A stretch of DNA of 11,295 nt, from the NCBI GenBank assembly GCA_003538495.1, contig DPSD01000256.1, positions 1 to 11,295 on the forward strand, written 5' to 3'. Origin of the DNA: Accumulibacter sp. GTDB lineage: Bacteria > Pseudomonadota > Gammaproteobacteria > Burkholderiales > Rhodocyclaceae. The position numbers were made by a program, and so were the translations under genes. How positions within the stretch are numbered: the first letter of the stretch is position 1; each line of letters opens with the position of its first letter. The notes under the pieces are model-generated. The model was not told the DNA's origin. It did no database searches and saw only the letters and a program-made list of their open reading frames with translations. This document shows, in pieces, positions 1 to 5,164 of the stretch.

Positions 1-559
1 ACATCGGCCGCATGTCGGGCGAAGGCCTGGCCAGATCAAGCGTTGCGTAGCCGTTGATGGCCGAAGCATAGATTACCGGGAAATCGAGTTGCTCGTCGTT
101 GGCGCCGAGTTTATCGAAGAGGTCGAAGGTGTGGTCGACCACCCAGTCCGGACGCGCGCCATCGCGGTCGATCTTGTTGACCACGACGATCGGCTTCAAA
201 CCGAGAGCGAGTGCCTTCCTGGTGACGAAGCGGGTTTGCGGCATCGGGCCTTCAACGGCATCGACCAGCAGCAGGACGCCATCGACCATCGACAGCACCC
301 GCTCGACTTCGCCGCCGAAGTCGGCGTGTCCCGGGGTATCGACGATATTGATGTGCACTCCGGCATAGTCGACGGCCAGGTTCTTGGCCAGGATGGTGAT
401 GCCGCGCTCTTTCTCGAGGTCATTCGAATCCATCATCCGTTCGGTAATGTGCTGGTGCGCGGAGAAGCTGCCCGCCTGCACCAGCAGCTTGTCAACCAGG
501 GTCGTCTTGCCGTGGTCGACGTGGGCAATGATGGCGATGTTACGGATGGTGCGGGACAT
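1..559 (-). CDS. typA: Translational GTPase TypA/BipA, N-terminal part (cut by the left edge)
   Basis: This is a ribosome-associated GTPase of the EF-G/LepA class, involved in ribosome assembly and stress adaptation in the cytoplasm. Only the first 186 codons are inside the window; the family is about 600 residues long, so roughly two thirds is missing through the window edge. The G-domain motifs are all visible: the P-loop AHVDHGKTT at residues 12-20, the switch I motif RGITI at 52-56, DTPGH at 74-78 and NKID at 128-131. The stretch PMPQTRFV at 105-112 is the usual TypA form. The ATG at 557-559 is chosen because the conserved [20 protein letters not shown] start follows directly, and GAGAGG lies about 11 nt upstream. 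A truncated haemoglobin gene lies 83 bp upstream on the same strand, but a candidate promoter in that gap suggests separate transcription. LepA or EF-G is unlikely, given the start sequence and the [13 protein letters not shown] motif. Confidence 0.96.
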   Translation of the reverse strand, partial: MSRTIRNIAIIAHVDHGKTTLVDKLLVQAGSFSAHQHITERMMDSNDLEKERGITILAKNLAVDYAGVHINIVDTPGHADFGGEVERVLSMVDGVLLLVDAVEGPMPQTRFVTRKALALGLKPIVVVNKIDRDGARPDWVVDHTFDLFDKLGANDEQLDFPVIYASAINGYATLDLARPSPDMRPM

Positions 560-589
560 TTAGGGTCAAGCCTCTCAGGAAGGGCCGTT

Positions 590-595
590 ATTCTA
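590..595 (-). promoter_or_regulatory. Candidate extended -10 promoter of typA
   Basis: On the minus strand the sequence reads TGTGCTAGAAT, that is TAGAAT preceded by the TGn extension of an extended -10 element. It lies about 30 nt upstream of the typA start codon. No good -35 hexamer is visible at 16-18 bp, which an extended -10 can tolerate. The same GTGCTAGAAT string occurs upstream of the DUF294 gene near 4014-4023. The call rests on motif matching only. Confidence 0.45.
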
Positions 596-642
596 GCACA
601 GACGGGACCGTTCGTGCTGCGCTGCAAAAAAACCGCGGGCGC

Positions 643-1029
643 CTAGGGCGGTTGGTTGCGCATGAAATCGGCGGTGTTGAAGAAGGACAGCAGCAACTTC
701 TGGCGAAGCGCTTCCTCGACGCCGATCGACTCCATCGCCAGTAGCATGCACGCCACCCATTGGTCACGCTCGGCTTCTCCGATCGCAAACGGCAGGTGAC
801 GACGGCGAAGCATCGGATGGCCGATGTTCTCCACGTAGAGGTCGGGTCCGCCCAACCAGCCGGAAAGAAACATGAACAGTTTGTCGCGCGACGCGCACAG
901 TTCGGCGGGGTGCAGGGCCCGAATCGTCGCGAACTGGGGCACTGTGTTCATCAGTTCGTAGAAGCGGGCGCACAGGCTGGTGACTGACGCTTCGCCGCCG
1001 ATCAGTTGATAGGGGGTCGGTTCTCGCAT
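643..1029 (-). CDS. Group 2 truncated haemoglobin (2/2 globin, GlbO-like)
   Basis: This is a 128-residue small haem protein of the group 2 truncated globins, thought to bind O2 or handle NO or peroxide in the cytoplasm; the exact role varies between species. Its sequence opens with TPYQLIGGE (residues 5-13), typical of proteobacterial members. FY at 23-24 supplies the B9/B10 pair with Tyr24 as B10, and GWLGGP at 57-62 leads into YVENIGHP. RRRHLPF places the proximal haem ligand (F8) at His78, and ERDQW puts the conserved Trp (G8) at 91. The position matching CD1, in RALHP, appears to be His40 rather than Tyr. The frame stays open upstream to 1167, but that extension is low-complexity and lacks globin sequence, so the ATG at 1027-1029 is preferred. 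The upstream GGAAGG is 13 nt away, rather far for a ribosome binding site. The gene precedes typA on the same strand and diverges from the phasin gene. Confidence 0.92.
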   Translation of the reverse strand: MREPTPYQLIGGEASVTSLCARFYELMNTVPQFATIRALHPAELCASRDKLFMFLSGWLGGPDLYVENIGHPMLRRRHLPFAIGEAERDQWVACMLLAMESIGVEEALRQKLLLSFFNTADFMRNQPP

Positions 1030-1143
1030 GCTGTTCGCTGTGCCTTCCGGGAAAAGGCGTGAGTCGGCTGGCTCGGGTCCGCTCCGTTCGAGTCCTGGTC
1101 GTTGCTTTCGGCAGTCGATCGCGGTGCTCGTCGCCAATCTGCG

Positions 1144-1164
1144 GCAGCAATTGCTGCAACGCAA
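1144..1164. promoter_or_regulatory. Upstream palindrome and PhaR-like half of a candidate operator pair
   Basis: GCAGCAATTGCTGC at 1144-1157 is a perfect 14-bp palindrome. Overlapping it, CTGC-AAC-GCAA at 1154-1164 matches CTGC-N3-GCAG at seven of eight fixed positions. The element ends 9 bp before the -35 box of the phasin promoter. From memory, CTGC-N3-GCAG is the motif reported for the polyhydroxybutyrate-sensing repressor PhaR in Rhodobacter. PhaR controls phasin genes in several bacteria, so an operator here is a reasonable inference but is not shown. Confidence 0.45.
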
Positions 1165-1173
1165 CAAAAAGTC

Positions 1174-1201
1174 TTGACAAACCCCGCCTGAAGACTAAAA
1201 T
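1174..1201 (+). promoter_or_regulatory. Sigma-70 promoter of the phasin gene
   Basis: TTGACA at 1174-1179 is a perfect -35 hexamer. It is followed by 16 bp and then TAAAAT at 1196-1201, a five-of-six match to the -10 consensus. Transcription would start near 1208, leaving a leader of about 90 nt before the GTG start at 1298. It is the best-matching promoter in the window, which fits a phasin, usually a very abundant protein. Two palindromes flank it at 1144-1164 and 1211-1223. Confidence 0.75.
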
Positions 1202-1210
1202 GGCTTATCC

Positions 1211-1223
1211 GCTGCACTGCAGC
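1211..1223. promoter_or_regulatory. Downstream palindrome, candidate PhaR-type operator
   Basis: GCTGCA-C-TGCAGC is a perfect 13-bp inverted repeat with a one-base centre. It contains an exact CTGC-ACT-GCAG at 1212-1222. It sits a few bases after the predicted phasin transcription start, where a bound repressor would block clearance of the promoter. The heptamer GCAGCAA recurs here (1219-1225) and at 1144-1150, with its complement at 1151-1157. The assignment to PhaR is an inference from the motif and the downstream gene. Confidence 0.5.
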
Positions 1224-1252
1224 AAATAGCCTCAGGTGATGCGAAGCCGAGG

Positions 1253-1272
1253 CACTGTTTAACACTGTTTAA
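1253..1272 (+). repeat. Tandem 10-bp direct repeat in the phasin leader
   Basis: CACTGTTTAA occurs twice back to back, at 1253-1262 and 1263-1272, in the untranslated leader of the phasin transcript and 13 bp before the ribosome binding site. The repeat unit equals about one helical turn, so both copies would present the same DNA face. Replication slippage could also produce it. No function is known. Confidence 0.8.
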
Positions 1273-1285
1273 GTTTCGCAACTTC

Positions 1286-1292
1286 AAGGAGA
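1286..1292 (+). promoter_or_regulatory. Ribosome binding site that fixes the GTG start of the phasin gene
   Basis: AAGGAGA ends 5 nt before the GTG at 1298-1300. No other start codon in this frame lies at a suitable distance, so the GTG is accepted as the start of the phasin gene. Confidence 0.8.
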
Positions 1293-1297
1293 ATATC

Positions 1298-1822
1298 GTG
1301 TACAACGTCGCTGAGCAATTCACCAAATCCAGCATGGCTGGCCTTGAAACGCTGAAGACCGCCATCAACGCGTCCTTTGACGGTGTCGGCAAACTTGCGG
1401 CGCTGAACCTGCACACCGCGCGTGCCGTCGCAGCACGCAACGCCGAGAATTTCAAGGCATTGTCTGCGGTCAGGGATCTAGCCGGCCTGAAAGCGCTGCA
1501 GCAACCGATGGCGATTTCGGCGGTTTCGCAGTCGGTGGCCTACTCGCGCCGCACGTACCAGATCTGCAGCGAAACGTCGAACACCATGGTCGGCCTCTTC
1601 GGCAGCCAGCTTTCGCAGGCCAGCGGTGGTCTCGTCGCGGTGGTCGATAAAGGGCGGAAGAGTGCGCCTCCGGTCTTCGACTTCGCCAAGGCGAGCGGCA
1701 AGATGCTGATGGCCATGGCCCGTACGGCGTATGCCAACGCCGGCCAGTTGACCGCACCGGTGACGGCCGACACCCCGGCCACCGCCGCGCCGGTAGCCAG
1801 GCTGCTCGAGAAAACTGCTTGA
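1298..1822 (+). CDS. Phasin family protein (polyhydroxyalkanoate granule-associated)
   Basis: This 174-residue protein matches betaproteobacterial phasins, amphipathic proteins that coat intracellular polyhydroxyalkanoate granules and control their number and size. The family pattern is visible. An N-terminal stretch with EQFTKSSMAGLETLKTA (residues 6-22) precedes a long, mostly helical region rich in Ala, Leu, Ser and Lys with no signal peptide or membrane segment. A C-terminal Ala/Pro/Thr-rich tail follows from about residue 152 and ends in LLEKTA. The usual length for this group is about 170-190 residues. The GTG start is set by the AAGGAGA site just upstream. The gene stands alone between its own strong promoter and a strong terminator, and no polymer synthase or depolymerase is in the window. 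Palindromes around the promoter suggest control by a PhaR-type repressor. The family is clear; which numbered phasin it is cannot be told. Confidence 0.9.
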   Translation: MYNVAEQFTKSSMAGLETLKTAINASFDGVGKLAALNLHTARAVAARNAENFKALSAVRDLAGLKALQQPMAISAVSQSVAYSRRTYQICSETSNTMVGLFGSQLSQASGGLVAVVDKGRKSAPPVFDFAKASGKMLMAMARTAYANAGQLTAPVTADTPATAAPVARLLEKTA

Positions 1823-1829
1823 GGCTGCT

Positions 1830-1854
1830 GCAGCGGGACGCGGCACGTCGCTGC
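1830..1854 (+). other. Hairpin in the phasin 3' untranslated region
   Basis: GCAGC (1830-1834) pairs with GCTGC (1850-1854), and GACG (1837-1840) pairs with CGTC (1846-1849) around the loop CGGCA, with a GG bulge on the left arm. No T-tract follows, so it is not a terminator by itself. It lies between the phasin stop and the real terminator and might protect the mRNA 3' end. The pairing is seen by eye; the function is a guess. Confidence 0.5.
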
Positions 1855-1890
1855 CCCGCGATGCGTTGTTAGCCAGGCACGTTCCTCACG

Positions 1891-1919
1891 ACCCGGTGCC
1901 TTGGGCACCGGGTTTTTTT
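1891..1919 (+). terminator. Rho-independent terminator of the phasin gene
   Basis: CCCGGTGCC (1892-1900) and GGCACCGGG (1904-1912) form a perfect 9-bp stem around a TTG loop. A flanking A-T pair can extend the stem to 10 bp, and seven T residues follow (1913-1919). It lies 68 nt after the phasin stop codon and isolates this gene from the one downstream. Confidence 0.95.
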
Positions 1920-2095
1920 GCGCCTGACCCGGGCCGCTGTGGTCTTGGTTTGCACGCCACCGCGTAGCTGCCCATACCGGGCCGAAGGCACCCCTTGCGG
2001 CGTGTGGCTGCAGGCAGGATTTGCCAGAACGGTGCGTGCGGCGCACACTAGGACGTTTCGTCAACCGGCGAACGTATTTTTTTGGGAGTGTCAGA

Positions 2096-2371
2096 ATGAC
2101 CGATGCGATCCTTGGTTTCCTGCGAGCCAATGGCGAACAGCTTGATGTCGATATCGCGCAGTCGCTCGATATCCCGATCGCCGACTTGCGCGACGAAGTC
2201 GCGCGGCTTGCGGCACTGGGCGACCTGATCTGCTGCCGGGTGACCCGCTACATCGATGGCCGCAAGATCGAAGGCACCAGCTGCCGGCTATCGTGCGATC
2301 CGCCGACCCCGGCGCGCGGTCGCAAGCCGGGGGTAAAAAAGGCCGACGACTCGGAAACCACCAACTATTGA
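2096..2371 (+). CDS. Small winged-helix-like protein of unknown function
   Basis: I cannot name this 91-residue protein. The first 60 residues look like a small winged-helix DNA-binding fold. ILGFLRANGE (5-14) fits helix 1, VDIAQSLDIPIADLRDEVARLAALGDL (18-44) fits a helix-turn-helix of the 'effector domain decides, then strand' type, and CRVTRYIDGRKIEGTSCRL fits the wing. Cysteines sit at 46, 47, 63 and 67, the last two as CRLSC; a metal or Fe-S site is possible but not shown. The tail from about 69 is polar and basic and contains RGRKPG (74-79), which resembles an AT-hook core. The ATG at 2096 is chosen over a TTG at 2021 because GGGAG lies 7 nt before it and the upstream extension has no fold-like pattern. 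The gene follows the phasin terminator, so it needs its own promoter, which I cannot locate. It converges on the DUF294 gene 95 bp away. Confidence 0.75.
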   Translation: MTDAILGFLRANGEQLDVDIAQSLDIPIADLRDEVARLAALGDLICCRVTRYIDGRKIEGTSCRLSCDPPTPARGRKPGVKKADDSETTNY

Positions 2372-2466
2372 GTCCAGCCGTTCCAGGGCGCTGTCGCGCG
2401 CATCCCATTTGCCCCGCGAGCTGCGCCGAAGACGGGCGGGCGCTGACGCCGCCGTGCCGCAGGCCG

Positions 2467-3906
2467 TTATCTGAGCAAATGAAGGCTGAAATGGGCCTTG
2501 ATGAACTCCTGGAATTTCTCGACCCCCTTGAGGGCAATCTGCAGCCGGCCAAGCTCCATCATATTTAGGCGTGCTAGGGGAATGTAGTTGTCCGGCGTGC
2601 GTCCTTCGCGCACCGCTTCGACCTGCCCGCGCAAGCGCATCAGGACCAGAAAGCCGAAGTTTTCGGCAATGTTGTCGGCCATTTTCTGGTTGACCACTTT
2701 GTCTTTGACCAGCGCTTCAAGGCGCTGGTGTGTGCTGCCCTCCAGCTTTCCGGCCTGGATGGCCAGCGCTTTGACCCCCTCGGAGATGGCAAAGATACCG
2801 GCCTTCTTGATCTCCAGCATGCCGGAGTGTTCGCCGCCGCTTTCCCCCTTGACCTTGCCGAACCAGCCCAGCGGCGGAGCAAAGCGCAGCGTGCTTTCGA
2901 CCATCCGCATCAGGAACAATTTGTCGCGCTGCACGTGCTGGTACAGGTGGGCCTTGAGGTCCCGTTCAAACGAAGGGTCGCCGTAGATGGTGCGGATGTC
3001 GACGAAGGTGCCGCAGCTGAGAACGTGTTTGGGGGTCGGGGTCTGGAGCCAGCGGTCGAGTTGCTCGTGCCACTTGCCGATGCTTCGCCGCCACTCCTTG
3101 TTCTTGGCCATGATGCCGCCGGGGCACGGTGGGATGCCGATGGTGATCAACGAATCGACCAGGACCTTCGAGAATTCCTCGATCCGGTCGATTTGGTTGG
3201 CGTTCAGTTCGTCGCCGTAGACGATGGCATTGTCCTGATCGGTGAGCAGCGTCTGCTCGCCACGGCCCTCGCTGCCGAGGACGACGAAAGCGAAGCGGTC
3301 AGGCAGGTCGGCAAAGCGATCGGCGCGCATCAGCGCGATCAGGCGCAACAGAATCTGGTCGTTGAGGTGGGCGATCATCCGCACCATGTCGCGGGTGTTG
3401 GTGCCGCTGCCGCTCAGATGCAGGACGAGGCCCTGGATTCGCTCGTACACGGCCTTCACTTCGTCGATGTCGGTGGCGTTCTCGATGTCGAGGACGAGCT
3501 GCTGCGGCGAGTGCGACTGCAGGCGGATGATGTCGCTGTCGGTAATGATTCCAGAGAGCCGGCCCTTGCCATCGACCACCGCCAGGCGATGGATTTTTCG
3601 GCGCGACATGCGGTACAGCGCTTCGTAGAGCAGGTCGTCCTCGCCGATCACCGACAGCGGGCTGTTCATGATTTCCCGAACCACCAGCGCCGACGGGTCG
3701 GCGCCCGACGCGACGACCTTGTTGCGCAGATCGCGGTCGGTCATCATGCCGCTCGGCAGCTTGTTCTCGCAGACGATGACGCTGGAGATGTTTTTTTCGC
3801 GCATGATCCGGACCACGTCAACCAGCGGATCGTCCGGACCGCAGGTGACCACCTTGCGTTGGCAGAAGTCCTTTACCGGGCGAAAAAACTGACCTTCCTC
3901 AGCCAT
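2467..3906 (-). CDS. CBS-pair / DUF294 nucleotidyltransferase-like signalling protein
   Basis: This 479-residue cytoplasmic protein combines a pair of CBS domains (about residues 12-130) with a DUF294 nucleotidyltransferase-like module and its C-terminal helical partner (about 140-479). The CBS repeats show typical ends, SGMMTDRDL at 52-60 and SGIITDSDI at 118-126; such pairs usually bind adenine nucleotides. The transferase motif is intact: GSEGRGEQ at 211-218, then DQDN at 223-226 giving the carboxylates Asp223 and Asp225, with FVDIR (Asp303) a likely third metal ligand. Family members are compared with GlnD-type uridylyltransferases, but the substrate is unknown. Many homologues carry an N-terminal cyclic-nucleotide domain and this one does not. 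The frame is open up to 4023, but the ATG at 3904-3906 has AAGGAA 9 nt upstream and directly precedes conserved sequence. The gene lies 174 bp downstream of mnhG on the same strand, so a regulatory link with the antiporter is possible but unproven. Confidence 0.9.
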   Translation of the reverse strand: MAEEGQFFRPVKDFCQRKVVTCGPDDPLVDVVRIMREKNISSVIVCENKLPSGMMTDRDLRNKVVASGADPSALVVREIMNSPLSVIGEDDLLYEALYRMSRRKIHRLAVVDGKGRLSGIITDSDIIRLQSHSPQQLVLDIENATDIDEVKAVYERIQGLVLHLSGSGTNTRDMVRMIAHLNDQILLRLIALMRADRFADLPDRFAFVVLGSEGRGEQTLLTDQDNAIVYGDELNANQIDRIEEFSKVLVDSLITIGIPPCPGGIMAKNKEWRRSIGKWHEQLDRWLQTPTPKHVLSCGTFVDIRTIYGDPSFERDLKAHLYQHVQRDKLFLMRMVESTLRFAPPLGWFGKVKGESGGEHSGMLEIKKAGIFAISEGVKALAIQAGKLEGSTHQRLEALVKDKVVNQKMADNIAENFGFLVLMRLRGQVEAVREGRTPDNYIPLARLNMMELGRLQIALKGVEKFQEFIKAHFSLHLLR

Positions 3907-3918
3907 CCTGTGTTGTTC

Positions 3919-3946
3919 CTTGTTGTCGGCTTGTTGTCGCTTGTCG
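3919..3946 (-). repeat. Direct repeats in the leader of the DUF294 gene
   Basis: Read on the minus strand, CGACAAG (3940-3946), CGACAACAAG (3930-3939) and CGACAACAAG (3919-3928) follow one another, with one extra base between the last two. The final copy runs into the ribosome binding site AAGGAA. The leader RNA would be rich in ACAA units and poorly structured. Confidence 0.75.
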
Positions 3947-4013
3947 CTCTTGACCGCTGCCACGTGCCCGGCGAGGCCTGTTGAAGCACCGAACCCGCGA
4001 GTCCGGAGGCGCG

Positions 4014-4022
4014 ATTCTAGCA
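4014..4022 (-). promoter_or_regulatory. Candidate extended -10 promoter of the DUF294 gene
   Basis: The minus strand reads TGC-TAGAAT, an extended -10 with no convincing -35 element. A transcript would begin near 4007 and leave a leader of about 100 nt. If this is the main promoter, the start codon must lie downstream, which agrees with the ATG at 3906 rather than the upstream in-frame ATG at 4023. The gene could also be reached by readthrough from mnhG, since no terminator is visible between them. Confidence 0.45.
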
Positions 4023-4055
4023 CTGGCCATGGACTAAGCCACAGGCCTGAGCGAT

Positions 4056-4081
4056 CGGCCGCCTCGGCCGCCTCGGCTGCT
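4056..4081. repeat. 9-bp tandem repeat at the 3' end of mnhG
   Basis: CGGCCGCCT occurs at 4056-4064 and 4065-4073, followed by the degenerate copy CGGCTGCT at 4074-4081. The array reaches the last base of the mnhG stop codon. It looks like slippage-prone sequence; no function is evident. Confidence 0.7.
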
Positions 4082-4413
4082 CAGGGCGTGGTCTGGCCTT
4101 GGCCGTCGGCGGGGCGCGACTTCGACTTGCGGTGCATGGCGGCTTTGGCCAGCAGGTGCGCGGTCACCGGTGCGGTGATGAACAGGAAGAACAAGGGCGC
4201 CAGTTCGTGCAGGCTGATGTCGTCGGCGGTGGTCGAAAAGAATGCCGCCGAGGCGAGCAGCATCGCCCCGACCCCCAGCGTCGTGGCCTTGGTCGGGCCG
4301 TGCAGGCGCATCAGAAAATCCGGCAGGCGGGCGAGGCCGATCGATCCGAGCAGGACGAACAGCGCGCCGACAATGATCAGCAGCGAGATGGCGAATTCGG
4401 TCGCCGCGTTCAT
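4081..4413 (-). CDS. mnhG: Mrp/Mnh cation:proton antiporter subunit G
   Basis: This 110-residue small membrane subunit belongs to the multisubunit Mrp antiporter, which exchanges Na+ or K+ for H+ across the inner membrane. Three hydrophobic segments are visible at about residues 7-27, 44-60 and 70-92. Between the first two is the family signature GLARLPDFLMRLHGPTKATT (26-45). The C-terminus, HRKSKSRPADGQGQTTP, is basic and polar and presumably cytoplasmic. The ATG at 4411-4413 shares ATGA with the mnhF stop codon (4 nt overlap), and GGAGA lies 9 nt upstream, so translation is likely coupled. It is the last gene of the operon. Its role in the complex is structural or assembly-related rather than known to be catalytic. 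Confidence 0.94.
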   Translation of the reverse strand: MNAATEFAISLLIIVGALFVLLGSIGLARLPDFLMRLHGPTKATTLGVGAMLLASAAFFSTTADDISLHELAPLFFLFITAPVTAHLLAKAAMHRKSKSRPADGQGQTTP

Positions 4414-4679
4414 TCGCTGATGTCTCCGCGCAGGAGAAACTTGCACAGCGCCACGGTGCCGACGAAGCCCAGCAGCGCCAGCACCAGGGCCGCCTCGAAA
4501 TAGGCGGTGCTGGCCCGGCTGATTCCGTAAAGCACCAGCAGGGCGATGGTGTTGATTCCCAGGGTATCGAGGGCCAGGATGCGGTCGGTGGTATCCGGTC
4601 CGACCAGCAGCCGATAGACGTTGAGCGCCAGCGCCGCGCCGATCAGCACAAAGGCGATTTCGATGGCCGCGTTCAGCAT
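4410..4679 (-). CDS. mnhF: Mrp/Mnh cation:proton antiporter subunit F
   Basis: This 89-residue protein has three predicted membrane segments (about residues 4-24, 35-55 and 60-83), the usual size and topology of MrpF. The family signature RLLVGPDTTDRILALDTLG is at residues 23-41, including the conserved Asp pair around 29-32 and Asp38. The ATG at 4677-4679 is preceded by AAGGAGA with a 7-nt spacer, one of the better ribosome binding sites of the operon. It lies inside the 3' end of mnhE, giving a 7-nt overlap. MrpF is required for antiport by the whole complex and sits next to subunits A, E and G in known Mrp structures. Confidence 0.94.
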   Translation of the reverse strand: MLNAAIEIAFVLIGAALALNVYRLLVGPDTTDRILALDTLGINTIALLVLYGISRASTAYFEAALVLALLGFVGTVALCKFLLRGDISE

Positions 4680-5164
4680 GCAAACATCTCCTTGAGCGCC
4701 AGTTCGTAGCGCTCCTTGATCTCGCGCACCAGCGCTTCCGGGTCGGGAACGTCAAGGGCGTGCACCAGCAGCACCCAGCGTTGCTGGTCGACGTCGATCG
4801 ATACCGTTCCCGGAGTCAGCGATACGATGCTGCCGAGCAGGGTGGCGATGAAGGGGTCGCGCAGGTCGAGCGGCACCTCGACGAAGGCCGGCGACAGCCG
4901 GTGCAGCGGCCCGATGACCTGGCGGCCGACGCGCCAGTTGGCGGTGACGATGTCGAGCGCCAAAACGCCGATGAAGCGTACTGCGCGCCAGGGACGAACC
5001 AGGCGCGGCGGATCGGGCCAGAAGCTGCGGGTGAGCAGCGGGATGACCAGCGCCAGCCCGGCGCCGAGCACCAGCAGGCCGAGCGAGCCGGCATTGGTGA
5101 TTACCGCCCAGAGCAGAAAGACCGTCAGCGACAGGCCCGGGCGCGGCAGGATCGCGCGCCTCAT
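4673..5164 (-). CDS. mnhE: Mrp/Mnh cation:proton antiporter subunit E
   Basis: This 163-residue protein is within the normal MrpE range. Hydrophobic segments cover about residues 12-46 (probably two helices) and 62-78, and a soluble C-terminal half follows on the cytoplasmic side. The family motif is visible: the block from 107 to 125, ATLLGSIVSLTPGTVSIDV, is the standard MrpE core, and VHALD at 134-138 follows. The ATG at 5162-5164 shares ATGA with the mnhD stop, and GAGG lies 7 nt upstream. The frame remains open upstream to 5452, but that extension is only the shadow of mnhD. MrpE takes part in assembly and stability of the complex. Confidence 0.94.
   Translation of the reverse strand: MRRAILPRPGLSLTVFLLWAVITNAGSLGLLVLGAGLALVIPLLTRSFWPDPPRLVRPWRAVRFIGVLALDIVTANWRVGRQVIGPLHRLSPAFVEVPLDLRDPFIATLLGSIVSLTPGTVSIDVDQQRWVLLVHALDVPDPEALVREIKERYELALKEMFAC

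Noticed and set aside
611..645. Possible terminator between the truncated haemoglobin and typA (minus-strand T7 after a GC-rich stretch)
   Set aside because: The T-tract is real, but the preceding GGCGCCCGCGG does not form a convincing stem-loop.
2008..2017. CTGC-AG-GCAG upstream of the winged-helix gene as another PhaR-type site
   Set aside because: The spacer is 2 rather than 3 bases, and similar strings arise often by chance in this GC-rich sequence.
2372..2466. Bidirectional terminator between the convergent winged-helix and DUF294 genes
   Set aside because: Only a 4-bp GGCG/CGCC stem with no T-tract is visible on either strand.
2728..3984. 418-codon open frame on the plus strand opposite the DUF294 gene
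   Set aside because: It is antisense to a gene with clear CBS and transferase motifs, has no recognisable domain, and is the kind of long shadow frame expected in GC-rich coding DNA.
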